Assembly: GCF_018446385.1 (NCBI RefSeq)
Contig: NC_055990.1
Location: 139,016,996-139,080,995, forward strand
DNA: 64,000 nucleotides
Origin: Zingiber officinale
Lineage: Eukaryota; Streptophyta; Magnoliopsida; Zingiberales; Zingiberaceae
Direction of reading: 5' to 3'
Shown: positions 10,267-23,399 of the stretch, one piece after another
How positions within the stretch are numbered: the stretch's first letter is position 1
How the letters are laid out: every line of letters starts with the position of its first letter
The notes under the pieces: generated by a model
The model's input: only the letters and a program-made list of their open reading frames with translations
What the model was told of the DNA's origin: nothing
The model's database searches: none
Made by a program: the position numbers and the translations under genes

Positions 10267-11634
10267 TGATAACTAATATGGTGAGTAAGGTGGGACCGAT
10301 GGGACCCTCAAAGTGGAGTTCAACATCAAGAAAGTCAGCTAATGTGATTATCAAAATCAAGAAGGGGTTAACTTTCGGGTCATATCAGTGTCACGCCAAA
10401 ATAGGTATAGTTTCACTGCCGAGTGCTCTGGCTGATTGGATCAAAAGATCGATTGGACACACTAGGCACATCGCTCGGTTGGACAGAACTTTATATGCAA
10501 GTATAGTGGCTGAGTGCAAAATGAACCCCCAACATAAAATTCGATCGGACATATTGTCTGAGCAGACTTCGAATCTCCAAGCATAAACCCGAATGGCTAA
10601 AGGCTGGTGGGATCTTAGGAGCTTATCTCCCCACTTCTCCAAATACAAGGCTCTGAGCTTATATTCATCCGGCCCCAGCACCGGTTGGACATCTGGGGCC
10701 TAGTTCCTCATATGAGCATGACGCCTAGTCTACAGTCGGTCGGCCCAAAATTTGTCGAACTCTCTCTTGGAAACAACAATATATTGTTAAAGAATCGTAA
10801 CAACCTGTCAGGGAATATGTCATTAATCTGAGACATACATACAATGGAGCCTTCATTTACCTATAGGAAGGTTGTCGTACATACTCTATCTCCCGACATA
10901 CTGTGACACCAGATATTCCCTGTCGCCTCATTAATTACGGAGGTTATGAAAGACTAAATAAAAAGGGAGGGTCTTCTCCATTGGCTAGGTACGCCCACCT
11001 AGGCGCATGAATGCATACGTATTTGCACACCATTATTGTTTTGCTATTTATCGCCTTCTCCATTTCATTCGGCCATTATTCTAACATGAGCGTCGGAGGG
11101 CCTGCGCTAGGGACTCCTTCCCTAGTTCTCTCTTTAACGCTCCCATTGGCTTTGTTTATGGTGTGTGTAAGTCCACAACTCTTAGTTCCCGGATCGCTTT
11201 GCGTCCTCTCCTTCCAGCTAAGAGTCCTCTCAGTCAACATATGAGCCATCTCGATGCTCCCCCTAGTCAATGTGCCATTTCCCTCACTTTCAGACAAGAT
11301 CAAATTTGGTGCCATCTGTAGAAATTTCATCTGAATCTGAAACACGAAGATGAAAGAAGTTAGGAGACTCACCACCGTCACCTTATCACAAGAAGACTTG
11401 GAGCTGCTAATAGCTACCTAAGCGCAGAAGTTAGTGCAACAATAGCAGGCAGTAACTGGATGTCCTTTACAGAACAACCTTACTGTGTCAATATTGGGCC
11501 CTCACATTGAACGAGGGACTCGAGTGGAAGGCCCAATGAGGTTCCAACTAATTCCTCCTCCTCTGGCAGGCTTAGTGCAAGCGCCTGTGCAGCTGAGTAG
11601 CTTGTTGCTTGTACCACCCTCCCCGCTTGTGTAT
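10267..11634 (+). mobile_element. Tat-like Ty3/gypsy fragment: LTR plus start of interior
   Basis: An LTR of about 1,036 bp can be proposed from TGATAACT (10267) to AAGATCA (11302), followed by 'aatttggtgccatctgtag', the leader/primer-site pattern also seen after the LTR at 52965. Shared phrases with that LTR ('gcgtcggagggcctg', then 'cctagggac'-type text) show the same lineage. A TATA-like AATAAAAAGGG lies near 10955. About 330 bp of degenerate leader/gag follows. A copia element starts at 11635, and the rest of this gypsy copy is not in the window. An old broken remnant. Confidence 0.65.
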
Positions 11635-11699
11635 TGTTGGTACAGGAAGCATCCAACGATCGAACCTACACTACAAAAAAACAGGGCTTCAGAAACGGA

Positions 11700-12600
11700 T
11701 TTTTAAAACGAAAATAAAATCTGTTTTAGATTTATATAAATCAGAGACAGATTTAATACAGAATTATTAATCCGTTTCATTTTAGTAAATAATATATATT
11801 TTTAAAAAATTTAAGACAGAATTTAAAACAAATTTGAAACAAAATTACATATAAATTTTTATAAACAAAAATAAATATGAATTATAAACAGAATTTGAGA
11901 CAGTATAATTTCCGTGACAAATTTTGTTTATAAATTAATTAAAAGTTAAAACAGAAATAAAATCTGTTTTAGATTTATATAAATCAGAGACAGATTTAAT
12001 ACGGAATTATTAATTCGTTTCATTTTAGTAAATTATATATATATTTTTTAAAAAATAAGACAGAATCTAAAACAAATTTAAAACGAAATTACATATAAAT
12101 TTTTATAAACAAAAATAAATATGAATTATAAAATTTGAGACGGTATAATTTCTGTGACAAATTTGGTTTATAAATTAATTAAAAGTTAAAACGAAAATAA
12201 AATCTATTTCGAATTTATATAAATCAGATATAGATTTATTACATAATAATTAATTTGTTTAACTTTAATGAAATATAATATTTGAAAAGAAATTTAAAAC
12301 AAATTTTGATACGAAGCTATGTATAAATTTTATTTAAAAAATAAATATGGATTATAAACGGAATTTGTGACCGTTTAAACATTTAATGAAAATTTTAAAT
12401 AAAAATAAAATCTGTTTTATATTTAATGAAAATTTTAAATGAAAATAAAATCTGTTTTATATTTATATAAATCAGAGACATGAACTTATAAATATATTCA
12501 CTTTGACAAAATATAATATATGAAAAAACTTTAAGAAAGAATTTAAACCAAATTTAATATGAAATTACATATAACTTTTTATAAATAAAAATAGATATGA
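11700..12600. repeat. Subterminal tandem repeat of the first CACTA element
   Basis: Units of about 240 bp start at 11709, 11952, 12192 and about 12401, each with 'aaaataaaatctgtttta' followed by 'atataaatcagaga' or close variants. Repeats of this kind bind transposase in known CACTA elements. Confidence 0.8.
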
Positions 12601-12639
12601 ATTAGATTTTCTAACCCTTTCTCCTCATCCTAATTTGGC

Positions 12640-14880
12640 TTTGGCTTTATCAGAGCATGTACAAATTCGTTTTCCCCCTCCTTTGATTTTTTTTTCTCGT
12701 GCTTGGTGGCCATCTCATACGGCTGCAAGGTCGTTCGCAGCTGCGAGGTCGGACGTAGTTGTGAGGTCGGTCGCAACAACTTGAGGTTGTCTACAGTTGC
12801 TTCTCAAGGTCGCAAGATTCGCGACCTTTTCAATTAGCCCCCTCATGCGACCGTGAGGTCGTCCATCCTACAGTCCCTGAATTCTTGTTATTTTTATTGA
12901 TTTTTATTAATAATTGTGCACTTTTATTGTAAATTACGGTAATAAAATAATAATAATAATAATTAAATAATAAGATTTAATTGGGGAATAATCTTAACAG
13001 AATTTTAGAAATTTTTAAGATTTTTTTTTTGAAACTCGTAAGGTGTAATTAGAGGGGATGTATTTGCGGGCTTGAGAAATGCATATTTAGAATATCCAAT
13101 TTAGTAGGAGTTGATAAAAGAAATTACTTAGGCTTTAATTAAAATAAACCTAATTTTTCTAATTTAATTAATCAATTTTGGTTATAATTCCTCACCGTGC
13201 CCTACTCCTCCCTAATCGCCGAACCCTTGCTCACCTTATCTCGTCGCCGCCCCGATTATTCCTCATCTCTCGCGTCGTTTACTCTCTGCTCTTCTTCTTC
13301 TCCTCATCTTCTCCAACCGGCACCCCTTTTTCTTCTTCTGCGTCATCTTCCCTCCTCTGCCATCGTCTCCTCGTCGCGGAGGTCCTCACAGCGCCGATTG
13401 TCACGAGAGCACCGCCGACAGCAGTCCTTCTCTCCACGACCCTCACCAACACCAAGCTCTCTGGGCTATCAGGCGGCCCGATCCTCTTCTACATTTTCCC
13501 CTTGCATCTCTGCCCTAGATGCAACCGGCGTCATCGCATCCAACCACAATACCTGCAATTTGGGTGGCTAGCGTCGCCGCCATCTCTTTCACCGGCTGCC
13601 ACTTCTTCCTCTTCCATCTGCCACCGTCAGAGAGCTAAGTACACAGGAGAGTAGGGTTGTTCTTCCGTGTATCAGCAGTTGCAAGGGGTTACCACGCGTT
13701 GCCCCCTTCAATTGTGCCGTGGCCATCTGGTCAGCCACAAGGAGGTATGAGATGTTGTCATCTCTATTCCTATTCCCTGTTTGACAGCCGTCACAGCTTA
13801 TCAATAGATTGACATCTTCTGGATTGCAGATCCATTGCTGCGGTGACCCCATTTGTGCCTAGATTTGTGCCAATGTTGTGTATCAGTGAATTCTGAGGCA
13901 GTGAGGGTTGTTGGACAGATTTACCATCGTCGGAAGAGCCACAAACTGCTAATAAGGGTAATAATCTGAACCTGATTAGATTTATTGGGTTGTTTCTTTT
14001 ATCATGTTGGATGTGTGTTATGTTTCTTATTGAATGCTTATATCAAACTTGATCTCCCTTAATTAGATTGCACACACTTGACTTTAATTGTTTCATGCAC
14101 CCAACTTGTTTGATAAAATGTTCCGTAGTTAGGTTCTAATTCCTGCATGTTGTGTGTTCGGTGAAATGTCTCTTTCAATAATTAGTTTCAATCCGATACA
14201 TCTTAGTTTACTTAACTCTTGCTTTGTATTGCTCTTTCAATTGTTAAGTTTTATGTCTTCATTTAAATTCAATTAGGTTAAGTTAGATTAGGTTTCTTTA
14301 ATGCTCTAGGTTTTATTCCATGCTTAGTTTCATTAATTACTTTATGTTGACTTTTATTTTCTGCAATTGTAGTTAGGTTAGACTTAACTCTCAATTCTTA
14401 CATTGTATTTTATTCATTAGGTTTGATTTTATACTTGCTTTGCTATTTCAAATCTTAGTCTTAGAATCCAAAATCCAAACTCCCTTGTTAATTCTTTAGC
14501 ATTAACAACTATGGACTAATTAGTGGGTGATCATTGATACTGATTATGACTTTTGTATAATTTTAATTTATTTTTTATTAAAAATTCTGATATTGTAAGA
14601 CTTACTCGTTTCATATTTTGATTTGTTAGATTTTCTCAATAAAATTGGTTGGTTCATTAATCTGTACAAGAGAAGCAATTTATCTCATGAAATTCGAAGA
14701 CAGGGAGAGCAATGAAGGCATGGATGCTATTAGCTCGAGGATGGAGGAACAAAATATTGAAAAGGAAAAAAAAACTTGTTATTACAAAAAGTAGGCAAAG
14801 GGAAGAAAATCTCAGGAGATGATTCGAAAATGATTCAAGAAATGGAATGTACAAATCATTTATATCTAGGAAAATTTAGT
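12640..14880. other. Interior of the first CACTA element, possible captured sequence
   Basis: Composition shifts from AT-rich repeats to GC-rich text at about 12700-12860 (repeated 'gcgaggtcg'-like words) and 13190-13850, then back to a T-rich intron-like stretch (13980-14640). A short open stretch at 14680-14850 looks exon-like. I recognise no protein family, so capture of host DNA is possible but unproven. Confidence 0.35.
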
Positions 14881-15989
14881 TTTTATAGTTTGATTATTGG
14901 TCAAATTTGTTTGGATAATGTAAATATTTATTTATTTTAATGTTAATTGTATAATACTTTTGGAATTAGAAGTTATTTCTTTTTAATAATTTTTAATTTA
15001 TTTGAATTGAAGAATTATTAAATATATTGATGAAAAATATAAAAATATAATATAATAATATTTAATGATAAATTTAAAAATAAAATTATATACAGATTTA
15101 TAAATAGAATTGTAAACTGATTTATAAACAAGATTAATAACAGATTTAAAACAAAATTAGAGACAAAATTTACATTTGAAATTAATTTTATTTTGTTAAT
15201 TTGAAAACAGATTTATAAACAGTTTGTTCATCCGTTTCTAAAATTAGAGACGAAATATTTCCGTTTCAAAATTAGCTACGGGGCTTTCACTAACGGATTT
15301 ATGAGACGGAATATTCCGTCTCAAACTTTCTTTAGAGACGGAAAAATGATTTTCAGAGACAGATTTTTTCATCTCTAAAGCCCTGTTTTCTTGTAGTGCT
15401 AAATTTTGATAATGACAAAGGGTTCAAAGTTAAGGTTATTTGTGGTCTAACAAGTTTGAATGAGATTGCAGGAAAGTCCTAAGGGTTCTTAGGCAAAAGT
15501 CCTAGCTGCGGTTAAGCAGGTGGAAAATCCTAGGGGATGGTGACCCTAGGTCCTAGGGGATGGTGATCCTAGGCGGAAAGTCTTGGCGTGTCGAGAGCTT
15601 CAGGCAAAATCCTAGAGTCGGGGACTCTAGGATGAAATCCTGGTACCGCGAGCCGGGTGGAAGTCTAGACGGGTTGTAGAGCGGACGTCCAGCATGAAGA
15701 CTGGAAGCTTCGAACGCTGAGCAAAAGTCCAGTTGTTCTGGATGATCAATCTGGCAACAGGTAAACTCTCCTGAGTGGAGTAGGTGAGGATGCGTTCCCC
15801 GAAGAGGGAATAGTAGGTATCGATTCGACCTAGGGTTTCCGGAGGAAAACCGAAGTCAAAACCTGATAGTCCGAAGACTGTCAAATGCTTTATTTTTCAT
15901 ATCTATATTGTGCTAACTTTGTTTTGCAGGGTATGATTGATTTCTTGGACTAACATATTTTGCAGGAAGCGAATTGAGCATGTTTGACT

Positions 15990-16265
15990 CGGATGAACAG
16001 TGTCCGAGGTGCCTCCAGGTTGCTGGAGGCGCCTCAGGCGCCTTGGCTATAGCTGCGCTAGAAGTAGGGAAGAAGGTGCCTTCCAAGGACGCTAAAGGCA
16101 CCTTGGACAGCTGATGGAAGGCGCCTTTCAAGGATGTTGAAGGTGCATTCAGGTGGATAATCAGCGACCACAGCGGAGCTTATCAACGACCGAGATTTGG
16201 GGGATAAGAGTTCGCTGAAGGTGCCTTCCAAGGAGCTTGAAGGCGCCTTCAACGACCCTATATAA
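15990..16265 (+). promoter_or_regulatory. Copia LTR promoter: GGYGCC palindrome array and TATA box
   Basis: Within the split copia LTR, words of the type aaggcgcctt, ggaggcgcc and aaggtgccttccaagg recur at least six times between 16010 and 16250, immediately before TATATAA (16259-16265). Most are perfect or near palindromes of 8-12 bp. Confidence 0.6.
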
Positions 16266-16675
16266 GTAGGTCACAAATTGATGCACATCAACACTTCCGA
16301 TTGCGATCCTTCTACTATGCACTGCTCTACAAGACGACCCTACTACTCAGCAATGCAACTCTGACAATCGGGCGACGTGACTCTGACGATCGAGCGATGC
16401 GAATCTGGCTACTGAGCAACACAACTCCGATGACCAAAAGCACGACCATCCAGATATGGAAAGTAATGTGTGCAAATATTATGACTATTTACGCATATTT
16501 TAGCGTACATTTACTTACTTTATGCATACATATTCATTGTATAATCGCCTCTTTCATCTTGTACTCATTATATATACTCTTTTGTTCAGATATCCACTCT
16601 TTGTTTGGTTTTGTGTTGACAGAGACAACTTTCGAAGCAAAAGCAGAGATTATCGACACATCGGAACAACCCAAA

Positions 16676-16955
16676 GAACATGGTCGTGCAATCTCGCACG
16701 GCCGTGTGACCAGACCAAAGAGGAGAATTGCACGACCGTGCAACCCTGCAAGCCCGTGTAGCCAAGACCGAGGCACATCAGCACACGACCGTGCAACCCT
16801 GCACGACCGTGCCACCCCATGACCGAGACCAAGAAGTGCACGGTCGGGCATCCTCGCACGGCCGTGCCCCAGGAGATCAGAGAAGGGAAAGGGCATGGCC
16901 GTGCTTGCTAAATTGGCACGGTCGTGCCGCCGCAGCCGTGCCCTATCCTATATAA
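16676..16955 (+). promoter_or_regulatory. Athila-type LTR promoter: CACGRYCGTG palindrome array and TATA box
   Basis: About eight copies of words such as gcacggtcgtgc, gcacgaccgtgc and gcacggccgtg lie in 260 bp, ending just before TATATAA (16949-16955). The 3' LTR keeps the same array at 32740-32975 plus 35570-35645 (split by a solo LTR), with TATATAA at 35652-35658. Confidence 0.75.
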
Positions 16956-17731
16956 GGGTTTTACCCCTTTGTCTCCGGGGGAGGGGCCGGGGAAGTAAGC
17001 CATCGGTTGGAGAAACATCTTGGTGCCATCCCACGCCATCTTGGACCTTCGTCCAGCGATCTTCCATCACCATATCGACTCCAGAAGCAGAGAATTGGAT
17101 CCGAAGGCCACTCGTCATCATTGGATAAGCACATCTCTTCTTTCTTTCTTCGTGTTTGAAGATTGTATGTCTATCTACATTATGTCTTCGGGGATCTTTC
17201 TGGCACTTATGGAGTAGATTCCTTATTCTAGGACTAAGGAGTAGTTGTGGCTCGGTTTGATGTAAAACTCGTATTTATGCTTATACTCGTTGGATGATCT
17301 CTTATGCTTTGTCTTAATTGCATGTTGGTTAATTGTGTAGAAATTTGTCAGCCTCGTAGAGGGATTATCTCTAGATCGTACACTCGAGGGGCCCTAGTGA
17401 TAGAGGTAACTCGTTCATGGACATCTAGGATACTTCCTTGAAAGGAGAGATAAATTCTCCTCAAGGAAGTGAGAGACCAAACTTAGCTCTTATTCTCTAT
17501 TCTTAATATTACCAATAAAAGTTGTGTCCTCAAGATTTGCCGAGGCGCCCTAGTGACAGGGGTAAACCGTAACAGGACTTCTTAGGATCCCTCTTTATTC
17601 TGGTACATAAGAATAGTCACTTTAGCTTCCAACAAATACGTGTCGAAGGACAGTGAGTGTAGGATAGAACGTTACACATCAATACCACTACAACGAAACT
17701 GGCCTCCTAGAACTCCCCATAACCAAGTTTT

Positions 17732-20287
17732 TGTTAGGATGTATACTAAAAGCCTAGCTTTTGGTATAAATATTTATCTAGAAATAAGAATCACATTGGT
17801 CAAATGTCTACATTTATGATAAATGTAATTGTTCAATTAATTTATATTGTAGATAACATGGTGTGTGGTGTCACACACAGAAGATCATGTTATCGGTTCC
17901 TTATAAATTATAAACAGTAGCTCACGACCAAGATGGAAAGGAACAAACCATTGGAAGGTCGTAATGTAATTAGGTATTAGTTTATCTTAACTATATAATT
18001 ACACTAGTACACTTAGAGTGTATTGAGTAGGACCATTTGAGGTCGTTTCTTTTATACTAACTTTATAAAGGAACAAAGACCTCAGTTATTATGGAAGTGT
18101 GTGCTCTTAATCCTAATATAATAACAAGCACATATATTTGATATTTATTTCTTTAATTTATCAATGGGTGAGATTTAGTTCGATAAATCAATAAGCCCGA
18201 TAAGTTGAAAAATGATATCACTTATAGTGTGTGTTGTTGATTATAGAAGGAAACTGTGTCCTAGTGATCTAGGTTGAGAATGTCCCCAAGAGGAGCTCAT
18301 AAGGATTGTCATGTTAAACCCTGCAGGTGGACTTAGTCCGACATGACGATGAAGTTGAGTGGTACTACTCTTGGAACTAGATATTAATTAAGTGAATTGT
18401 CAGTAATTTACTTAATTAGTGGACATTCGACATCTTAAACACAGGGAGACTAACACACTCATAATAAGAAGGAGCACAAAATGTAATTTGGGATTGGTGC
18501 GGTAGTTCAATAATAGTTCTCTAGTGGAATGAATTATTATTGATAAAATTAAGTTGTGTGTTCGGGGCGAACACGGGATGCTTAATTTTATCGGGAGACC
18601 AAAATCAATTCCTCCTCTCGATCCCTATCGTAGCCTCTTAATTATAGAGTACTATACCCACCTATACCCACCTTCTTACCCATCCCATAGGGGCCGACCA
18701 AGCTAACTTGGAGACCAAGCTAGGGCCGGCCAAAGTTTGGTTCATGGGTGCTTCAAGGTGGCCGGCCCTAGCTTGGGTTCAAGCTTGGTGTGGCCGGCCC
18801 AAATTTAAATAAAAGGATTTTTATTTTTTAAATTTTTATTATGTGGATAACATGATTTAAAAGAGAGTTTAAAAATTTAAATCTTTCCTTTTATAAGATT
18901 CTACAAAAGATTAAGAGAAGAGCTAAATCTCTTTCCTTATTTGTAGACTAAAAGGTTGATTTTAATTTTGATAAAAACTTTCCTATTAATCATGTTTATT
19001 ATTTAAAAGAAAGTTTAAAAATTAAAAAATTCTCTTTTATTAGTTTCTACAAAAGATTAAGAAAAAATTTAATATCTTTCCTTATTTGTAGATTAAAAGA
19101 GATTTTAATTTTTAGATATAACTTTCTTTTTATCCACATGTTAAAAGAAAGATTTTAATTTATAAAATTTCCTTTTTATTAACCAATCATGAAGGGAAAA
19201 ATTATTGTAGGAAGTTTTAATTTTGTGTTTAAAATTTTTGATTTGTGGAATGGTGTGGCCGACCATTGTAAATTGAAAAGAAAAATTGTTTGTAATTAAA
19301 TAAAATTTTCTTTTCAATGGAAAAAGAATTAAGAAAGTTTTTATTAAAATTTCCTTATTTGCCAAGACCAAGGATTATAAAAGAGGGGGTAGAGAAGGCT
19401 TCATGGTGAACAACTCTATTCTATTTTCTCCCTCTTTTTCTTCCTTGGTGTGGCCGGCCATCCTCTCCTCCTCTCTTCTCTTTGATGGCCGAACCTCATC
19501 TTTCTTGTGGAGATTCATATGGTGGCCGGATCAAGTTTAGAGAAGAAGAAGAAGAAGGAGAGAAAGAAAGTTTTGTTTCTAGCATCCCTTGGAGCATGGT
19601 GGTGGTGGCCGAACCTCTTCATCCTAGGAGAAGTTTTGATGGCCGAAACTTGTAAGGAAGAAGAAGGTGCTTGATGGTTCTCATCTCAGAAGATCGTTGC
19701 CTACACAACGTCCGAGGTTAGAAGAGGAATACAGTAGAAGATCAAGAGGTTTTTCTAAAAGGTATAACTAGTATTTTTCCTTTCTGCATCATACTAGTTA
19801 TTTTTGGAAATAATACCAAATACAAGAGGCATGCGATTCTAGTATTTCGAATTTGTTTTCGATGTTGTGTTCTTTTGTTTTATTTTTTTTCCTTGTGATT
19901 TGATTGTTCTTTTCGGTTGACCTAAAGTTATTTAAGGAAATTAAATATTAACTTTCCTTAAAAGGCTTTGTCTAGTCGGTGGTGGTTGTTCCCATATCCA
20001 AGAAGGCCATGTGCCTCGCCACGTCAGTACTGGAAGCCAATTTTGGAAATTAATATTTAATGAAATTAATAACCTAGGTGATTTGGATCGAACGTGTTAA
20101 GTTCCGCAGGAGATCCGAGTCTAAACCTAAAAGAACAAATAGATTAAACTTTGGATCAAACGTGTTAAGTTCCGCAAGCGATCCAAGTTTAATTTAAAAG
20201 AACACATGGTAGCTAGGGAAAGGTTCAGACCTTTGTACAAAATTTTTGTACAGTGGAACCATTAGGTTTTTCGAGTAGCAACCAACA
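17732..20287 (+). mobile_element. Solo LTR, 2.56 kb, inserted in the Athila-type 5' LTR
   Basis: It starts TGTTAGGATGTATACT and ends ACCAACA, flanked by the 5-bp duplication gtttt (17727-17731 and 20288-20292). The uninterrupted site survives in the 3' LTR near 36430, which confirms the boundaries. No coding domain is present. Internal AT-rich direct repeats of about 120-130 bp (18850-19150) contain 'ctttccttatttgtag'. The same family is at 32981-35568. The superfamily is not certain; copia is likely. Confidence 0.85.
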
Positions 20288-20611
20288 GTTTTGCACTTCG
20301 ACTTACTAGCTCTTGATTCTTCTTCTCGATCTTTCTTCTTTAGATTATTCCCAACCATTGGTAGTCTAGCTAAACCTAAGTGAATAATTGCTATTGCTTA
20401 TAACCAGTCCCTGTGGGATCGATATTTTTATTACTAACGATGAATCCGTGTGCTTGCGATTTGTAATAAGTTTTTGGCGTCGTTGCCGGGGGCTGCGTCT
20501 ATAACATTAGCAAAATCATATTTGATTAGACTAGGCTTTGTTTTTTTTCTTCATTTTCTTCATTTTTTTATTTTATATTCTGCTACTATATTCCAAGCAG
20601 CATCTTATTAT

Positions 20612-22300
20612 TGCATGCAAAGAGCTAACCTTTCAGGACAGCTACTACCATTCGATCCAGAGATTGACAGGACTTTTCTGAGAAGAAGAAATCTACAGAA
20701 AGCATTCCAAGTAGCACAAGAATCCTCAGAAATGGCCGACAAACTGTTGAAAGATTATGCGGCACCATATACACGAGGGGTTCGGTCCAGCATCACCCGA
20801 CGACCCATTGAAGCCAACAACTTCAAAATCAAGCCTACAGTAATCCACATGGTCCAACAAAATCAATTCGGAGGAGGACCGCATGGGGACGCAAACCACC
20901 ACCTAGAGTTGTTCTACAAGATCTGTGGCACTATGAAGGTGAACGGAGTCCCTCCAGATTCAGTTAGACTACTTCTCTTCAGGTTTTCCCTGAAAGACAG
21001 AGCCAAGCAGTGGCTGATCTCCCTTCCAGCAAATAGCATATCATCCTGGGAGCAGTGTGAATAGAAATTTCTGGATAAGTTCTACCCACCCAGCAAAACT
21101 GCTCACATGAGGAACCTGATTGCTAGCTTCAAATAGATAGACTCAAAATCATTATTTGAAACTTGGGACAGATTCAAGAGCATGCTGAGACAGTGCCCCC
21201 ATCATGGTCTTCAAAAATGGTTGGTTCTACACACCTTCTACAATGGAATCAATTATCGCATGAAGGTATCTCTTGTGGCAAAAGGCAATTTGCTCTCCCC
21301 CAGCGCCCCCACCAACCCGTCCCTAGGCCAACACGGAGGAGGTAAATCATGGGTGACTACTAGCCATTAGTGCAAATGGCCAAGACATGGGGGACACATG
21401 AAGGTATCTCTTGATTCTGCAGTAGGAGGAGTATTGATGAACAAAAGCCTTGATGAAGCTGAAGAAATCATAGAGAATGTGGCACAGAACCACCATCAGT
21501 GGGCATATGAAAGATCTAGTGGCTCCTTCACAGGGAATCCAATTAAAGCGTCAGGGAAATTCGACGTGGACGCAGTCACACTCATGTCTGCAAAGCTGGA
21601 CACTTTGACCAAGACATTTGAAGCCATGGGAAGCAACACAGCTAATACAAATAGCATGTGTCTGCGACGCTTGTGGAAGTACGGATCACGCTCAAGACAC
21701 TTGCCCCTTTGGGCCGATTCAGGCACAGATAAAACAACTTGAGCAATGCAATGCAATGCAATAGCCAGCTACAATCAGAGGTAAAATAATCTGTACTCCA
21801 ACATATACAACCCTAGGTGGAGGAACCACCCAATTTCTCATACCGGAATAATCAGGACCAAGGACCAGTACATCAAAGTCATCAGCCTGGGCAACAGAGC
21901 TACCAATCTGGATAACAGATTTATCAACAACAGCAACCTTCACAACTGTCCATGATTGAAAAGATGCTTGAGGAAGCTCTCTCAGAACAAAAGGAGATGA
22001 AGAATGAGATCAAGCAACTGACTCAGAGGCTGGAAAATTTTTAAAAACATCAAAAGATGCAAGACAGCTAGATAGCACATATAGCTCAGTCTTTCTCAAG
22101 AGCACAAGGAATGTTCCCAGAAAAGCCTGATATAAATCCAGTAGAACATTGCAACTGCATCGAGCTAAGGAGCGGACGGACTTTGGGAGATCCCCCAGAT
22201 TACCTCCCAGAAAGAACTTGACTCAGAGGGAGAGCCCAATCAGATCCAGAACAAGGGTGGAGAGGAAATCACCGAGAAGACACAAGGAACTTTTCAAATA
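20612..22300 (+). pseudogene. gag of the Athila-type element (fossil)
   Basis: Predicted peptide from 20612 contains Athila gag hallmarks: a region with NNFKIKPTVIHMVQ, then LFRFSLKDRAKQWLISLPA and SSWEQ. Coiled-coil-like and gln-rich sequence follows to about 22300. It is broken in several places and carries a SINE insertion at 21276-21396. Confidence 0.8.
21259..21413 (-). mobile_element. SINE (family 1), 5' truncated, with perfect 17-bp TSD
   Basis: The 17-bp 'catgaaggtatctcttg' occurs at 21259-21275 and 21397-21413. The 121-bp insert between them (21276-21396) matches the body of the SINE at 232-420 ('ggaggtaaatcatggg' against 'gaaggtaaatcacgga'), without the tRNA-like head. The insertion is younger than the Athila-type element that hosts it. 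Confidence 0.88.
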
Positions 22301-22599
22301 CCTCTATAGAGTAAGACAATTCCTTTCCCTCAGAAGCTGATAGCATCCCAGAAAGACGAAGAGTTCGACCGATTCCTGAAGAATATTAAAGAGATATGCA
22401 TAGAAGTACCACTGATAGATGCATTGCACTAGATGCCGAAGTTCGCAAAATTTTTAAAGGGAATTTTATCTAACAGGAGGTAAAAAGGCGACTTCGAGAC
22501 CGTGACATTGACAGAGAGTTGCAACACTATGCTCATAGCGAACACTCCACCAAAGCTTCAGGACCCAGGGAGATTTTCCATACCTTGCAAAATCGGCTC

Positions 22600-23083
22600 T
22601 GAAATCATATAGAAGGCTTTCTGCGACTTGGGAGCTAGTGTTAGCTTACTCCCGTACTCTTTATGCAAGAAGCTGAGACTCCAGAACATTAAACTGACTA
22701 CCATGGCACTGCAATTAGCTGACCACTCATGTAGATATCCAATGGGAATAGTAGAAGATGTGCTAGTAGAAGCGGGTGGATGTCTCATTCCTACCGATTT
22801 CATCATTCTGGATATGGAGGAGGACCCCAAGATACCGATCATCCTTGAAAGACCATTCCTTGCCACCGCTGGAGCCCTCATTGATGTGAAGAGTCACAAG
22901 TTATCCTTGGAGATCGGCAAGGAAATGATTGAATTTGATTTATCCGACTCTTTTACCCGCGTCTCCTTTTCTAAGGAAAGCTCTAGCAGGATGAACATAC
23001 ACAGAGCTGAAGCATGTAGTTCCTATCAGAGTTCACCTCCAGCGAACAGTAAGAAGTATATATGTCCCGCAGAGCAAAACTAA
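22600..23083 (+). pseudogene. Retropepsin-like protease region of the Athila-type element (fossil)
   Basis: The peptide reads ...LGASVSLLPYSLCKKL, then LQLADHSCRYPMGIVEDVLV, then a flap-like part and PFLATAGALIDV, which is the Athila protease pattern. No RT, RNase H or integrase follows. At about 23195 comes 'cttcttgggaggcaaccca', a phrase common in Athila relatives just after pol. Confidence 0.75.
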
Positions 23084-23399
23084 AGGCGTAGGCTAGAGCA
23101 CTAATCCTAGGAGGAGAGTCGTGCTTCCATGGGCTTAGTCCACACTAACTGAATGGGGTCGAGCTAAAGACCTAAAACAAGCGCTTCTTGGGAGGCAACC
23201 CAAGGATTTTTTTTATTTCGATTTATTGTCCTGTTATTCGTTTCATCCTTTAGTTAGTTTAGTTGAGTATTTTATTTTGGGTATTTCATTTTCAGGATGT
23301 GCATAGCCTCCACGAGCTGGCTGTGAGTATTTCATGGGCGTGAAAGCATCGGAGGAGCTAAAATGACGAAGGGCGAATCACTTTGAGCTTAAAGGAGCT

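Larger units (their letters stand above)
11669..15398. mobile_element. CACTA (CMC) DNA transposon, non-autonomous, 3.7 kb
   Basis: Terminal inverted repeats are CACTACAAAAAAACAGGGCT at the left and its near-perfect complement (...AGCCCTGTTTTCTTGTAGTG) at the right; one mismatch is seen in the outer 21 bp. The 3-bp target duplication is cta (11666-11668 and 15399-15401). Subterminal repeats occur at both ends: a tandem array at 11700-12600, and AAACAGATTT/GAGACGGAA motifs at 15060-15370. No transposase is recognised. The middle holds GC-rich sequence of unknown origin. It sits inside a copia LTR. Confidence 0.93.
16464..20468 (+). repeat. 5' LTR of the Athila-type element (holds a solo LTR)
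   Basis: It aligns with 26550-36610 once the inserts are removed. The U3 part (16676-16935) is dense in GCACGGTCGTGC-type palindromes and is followed by TATATAA at 16949-16955 and a GC-rich leader. A 2,556-bp solo LTR interrupts it at 17732-20287. Confidence 0.88.

Noticed and set aside
13178-13654. Ser/Leu-rich open frames in the first CACTA element
   Set aside because: Two overlapping frames of similar length and low complexity; no family recognised.
16301-16955. Several overlapping Arg/His/Cys-rich frames on both strands
   Set aside because: They cover the CACGRYCGTG palindrome array of an LTR and arise from its repetitive composition.
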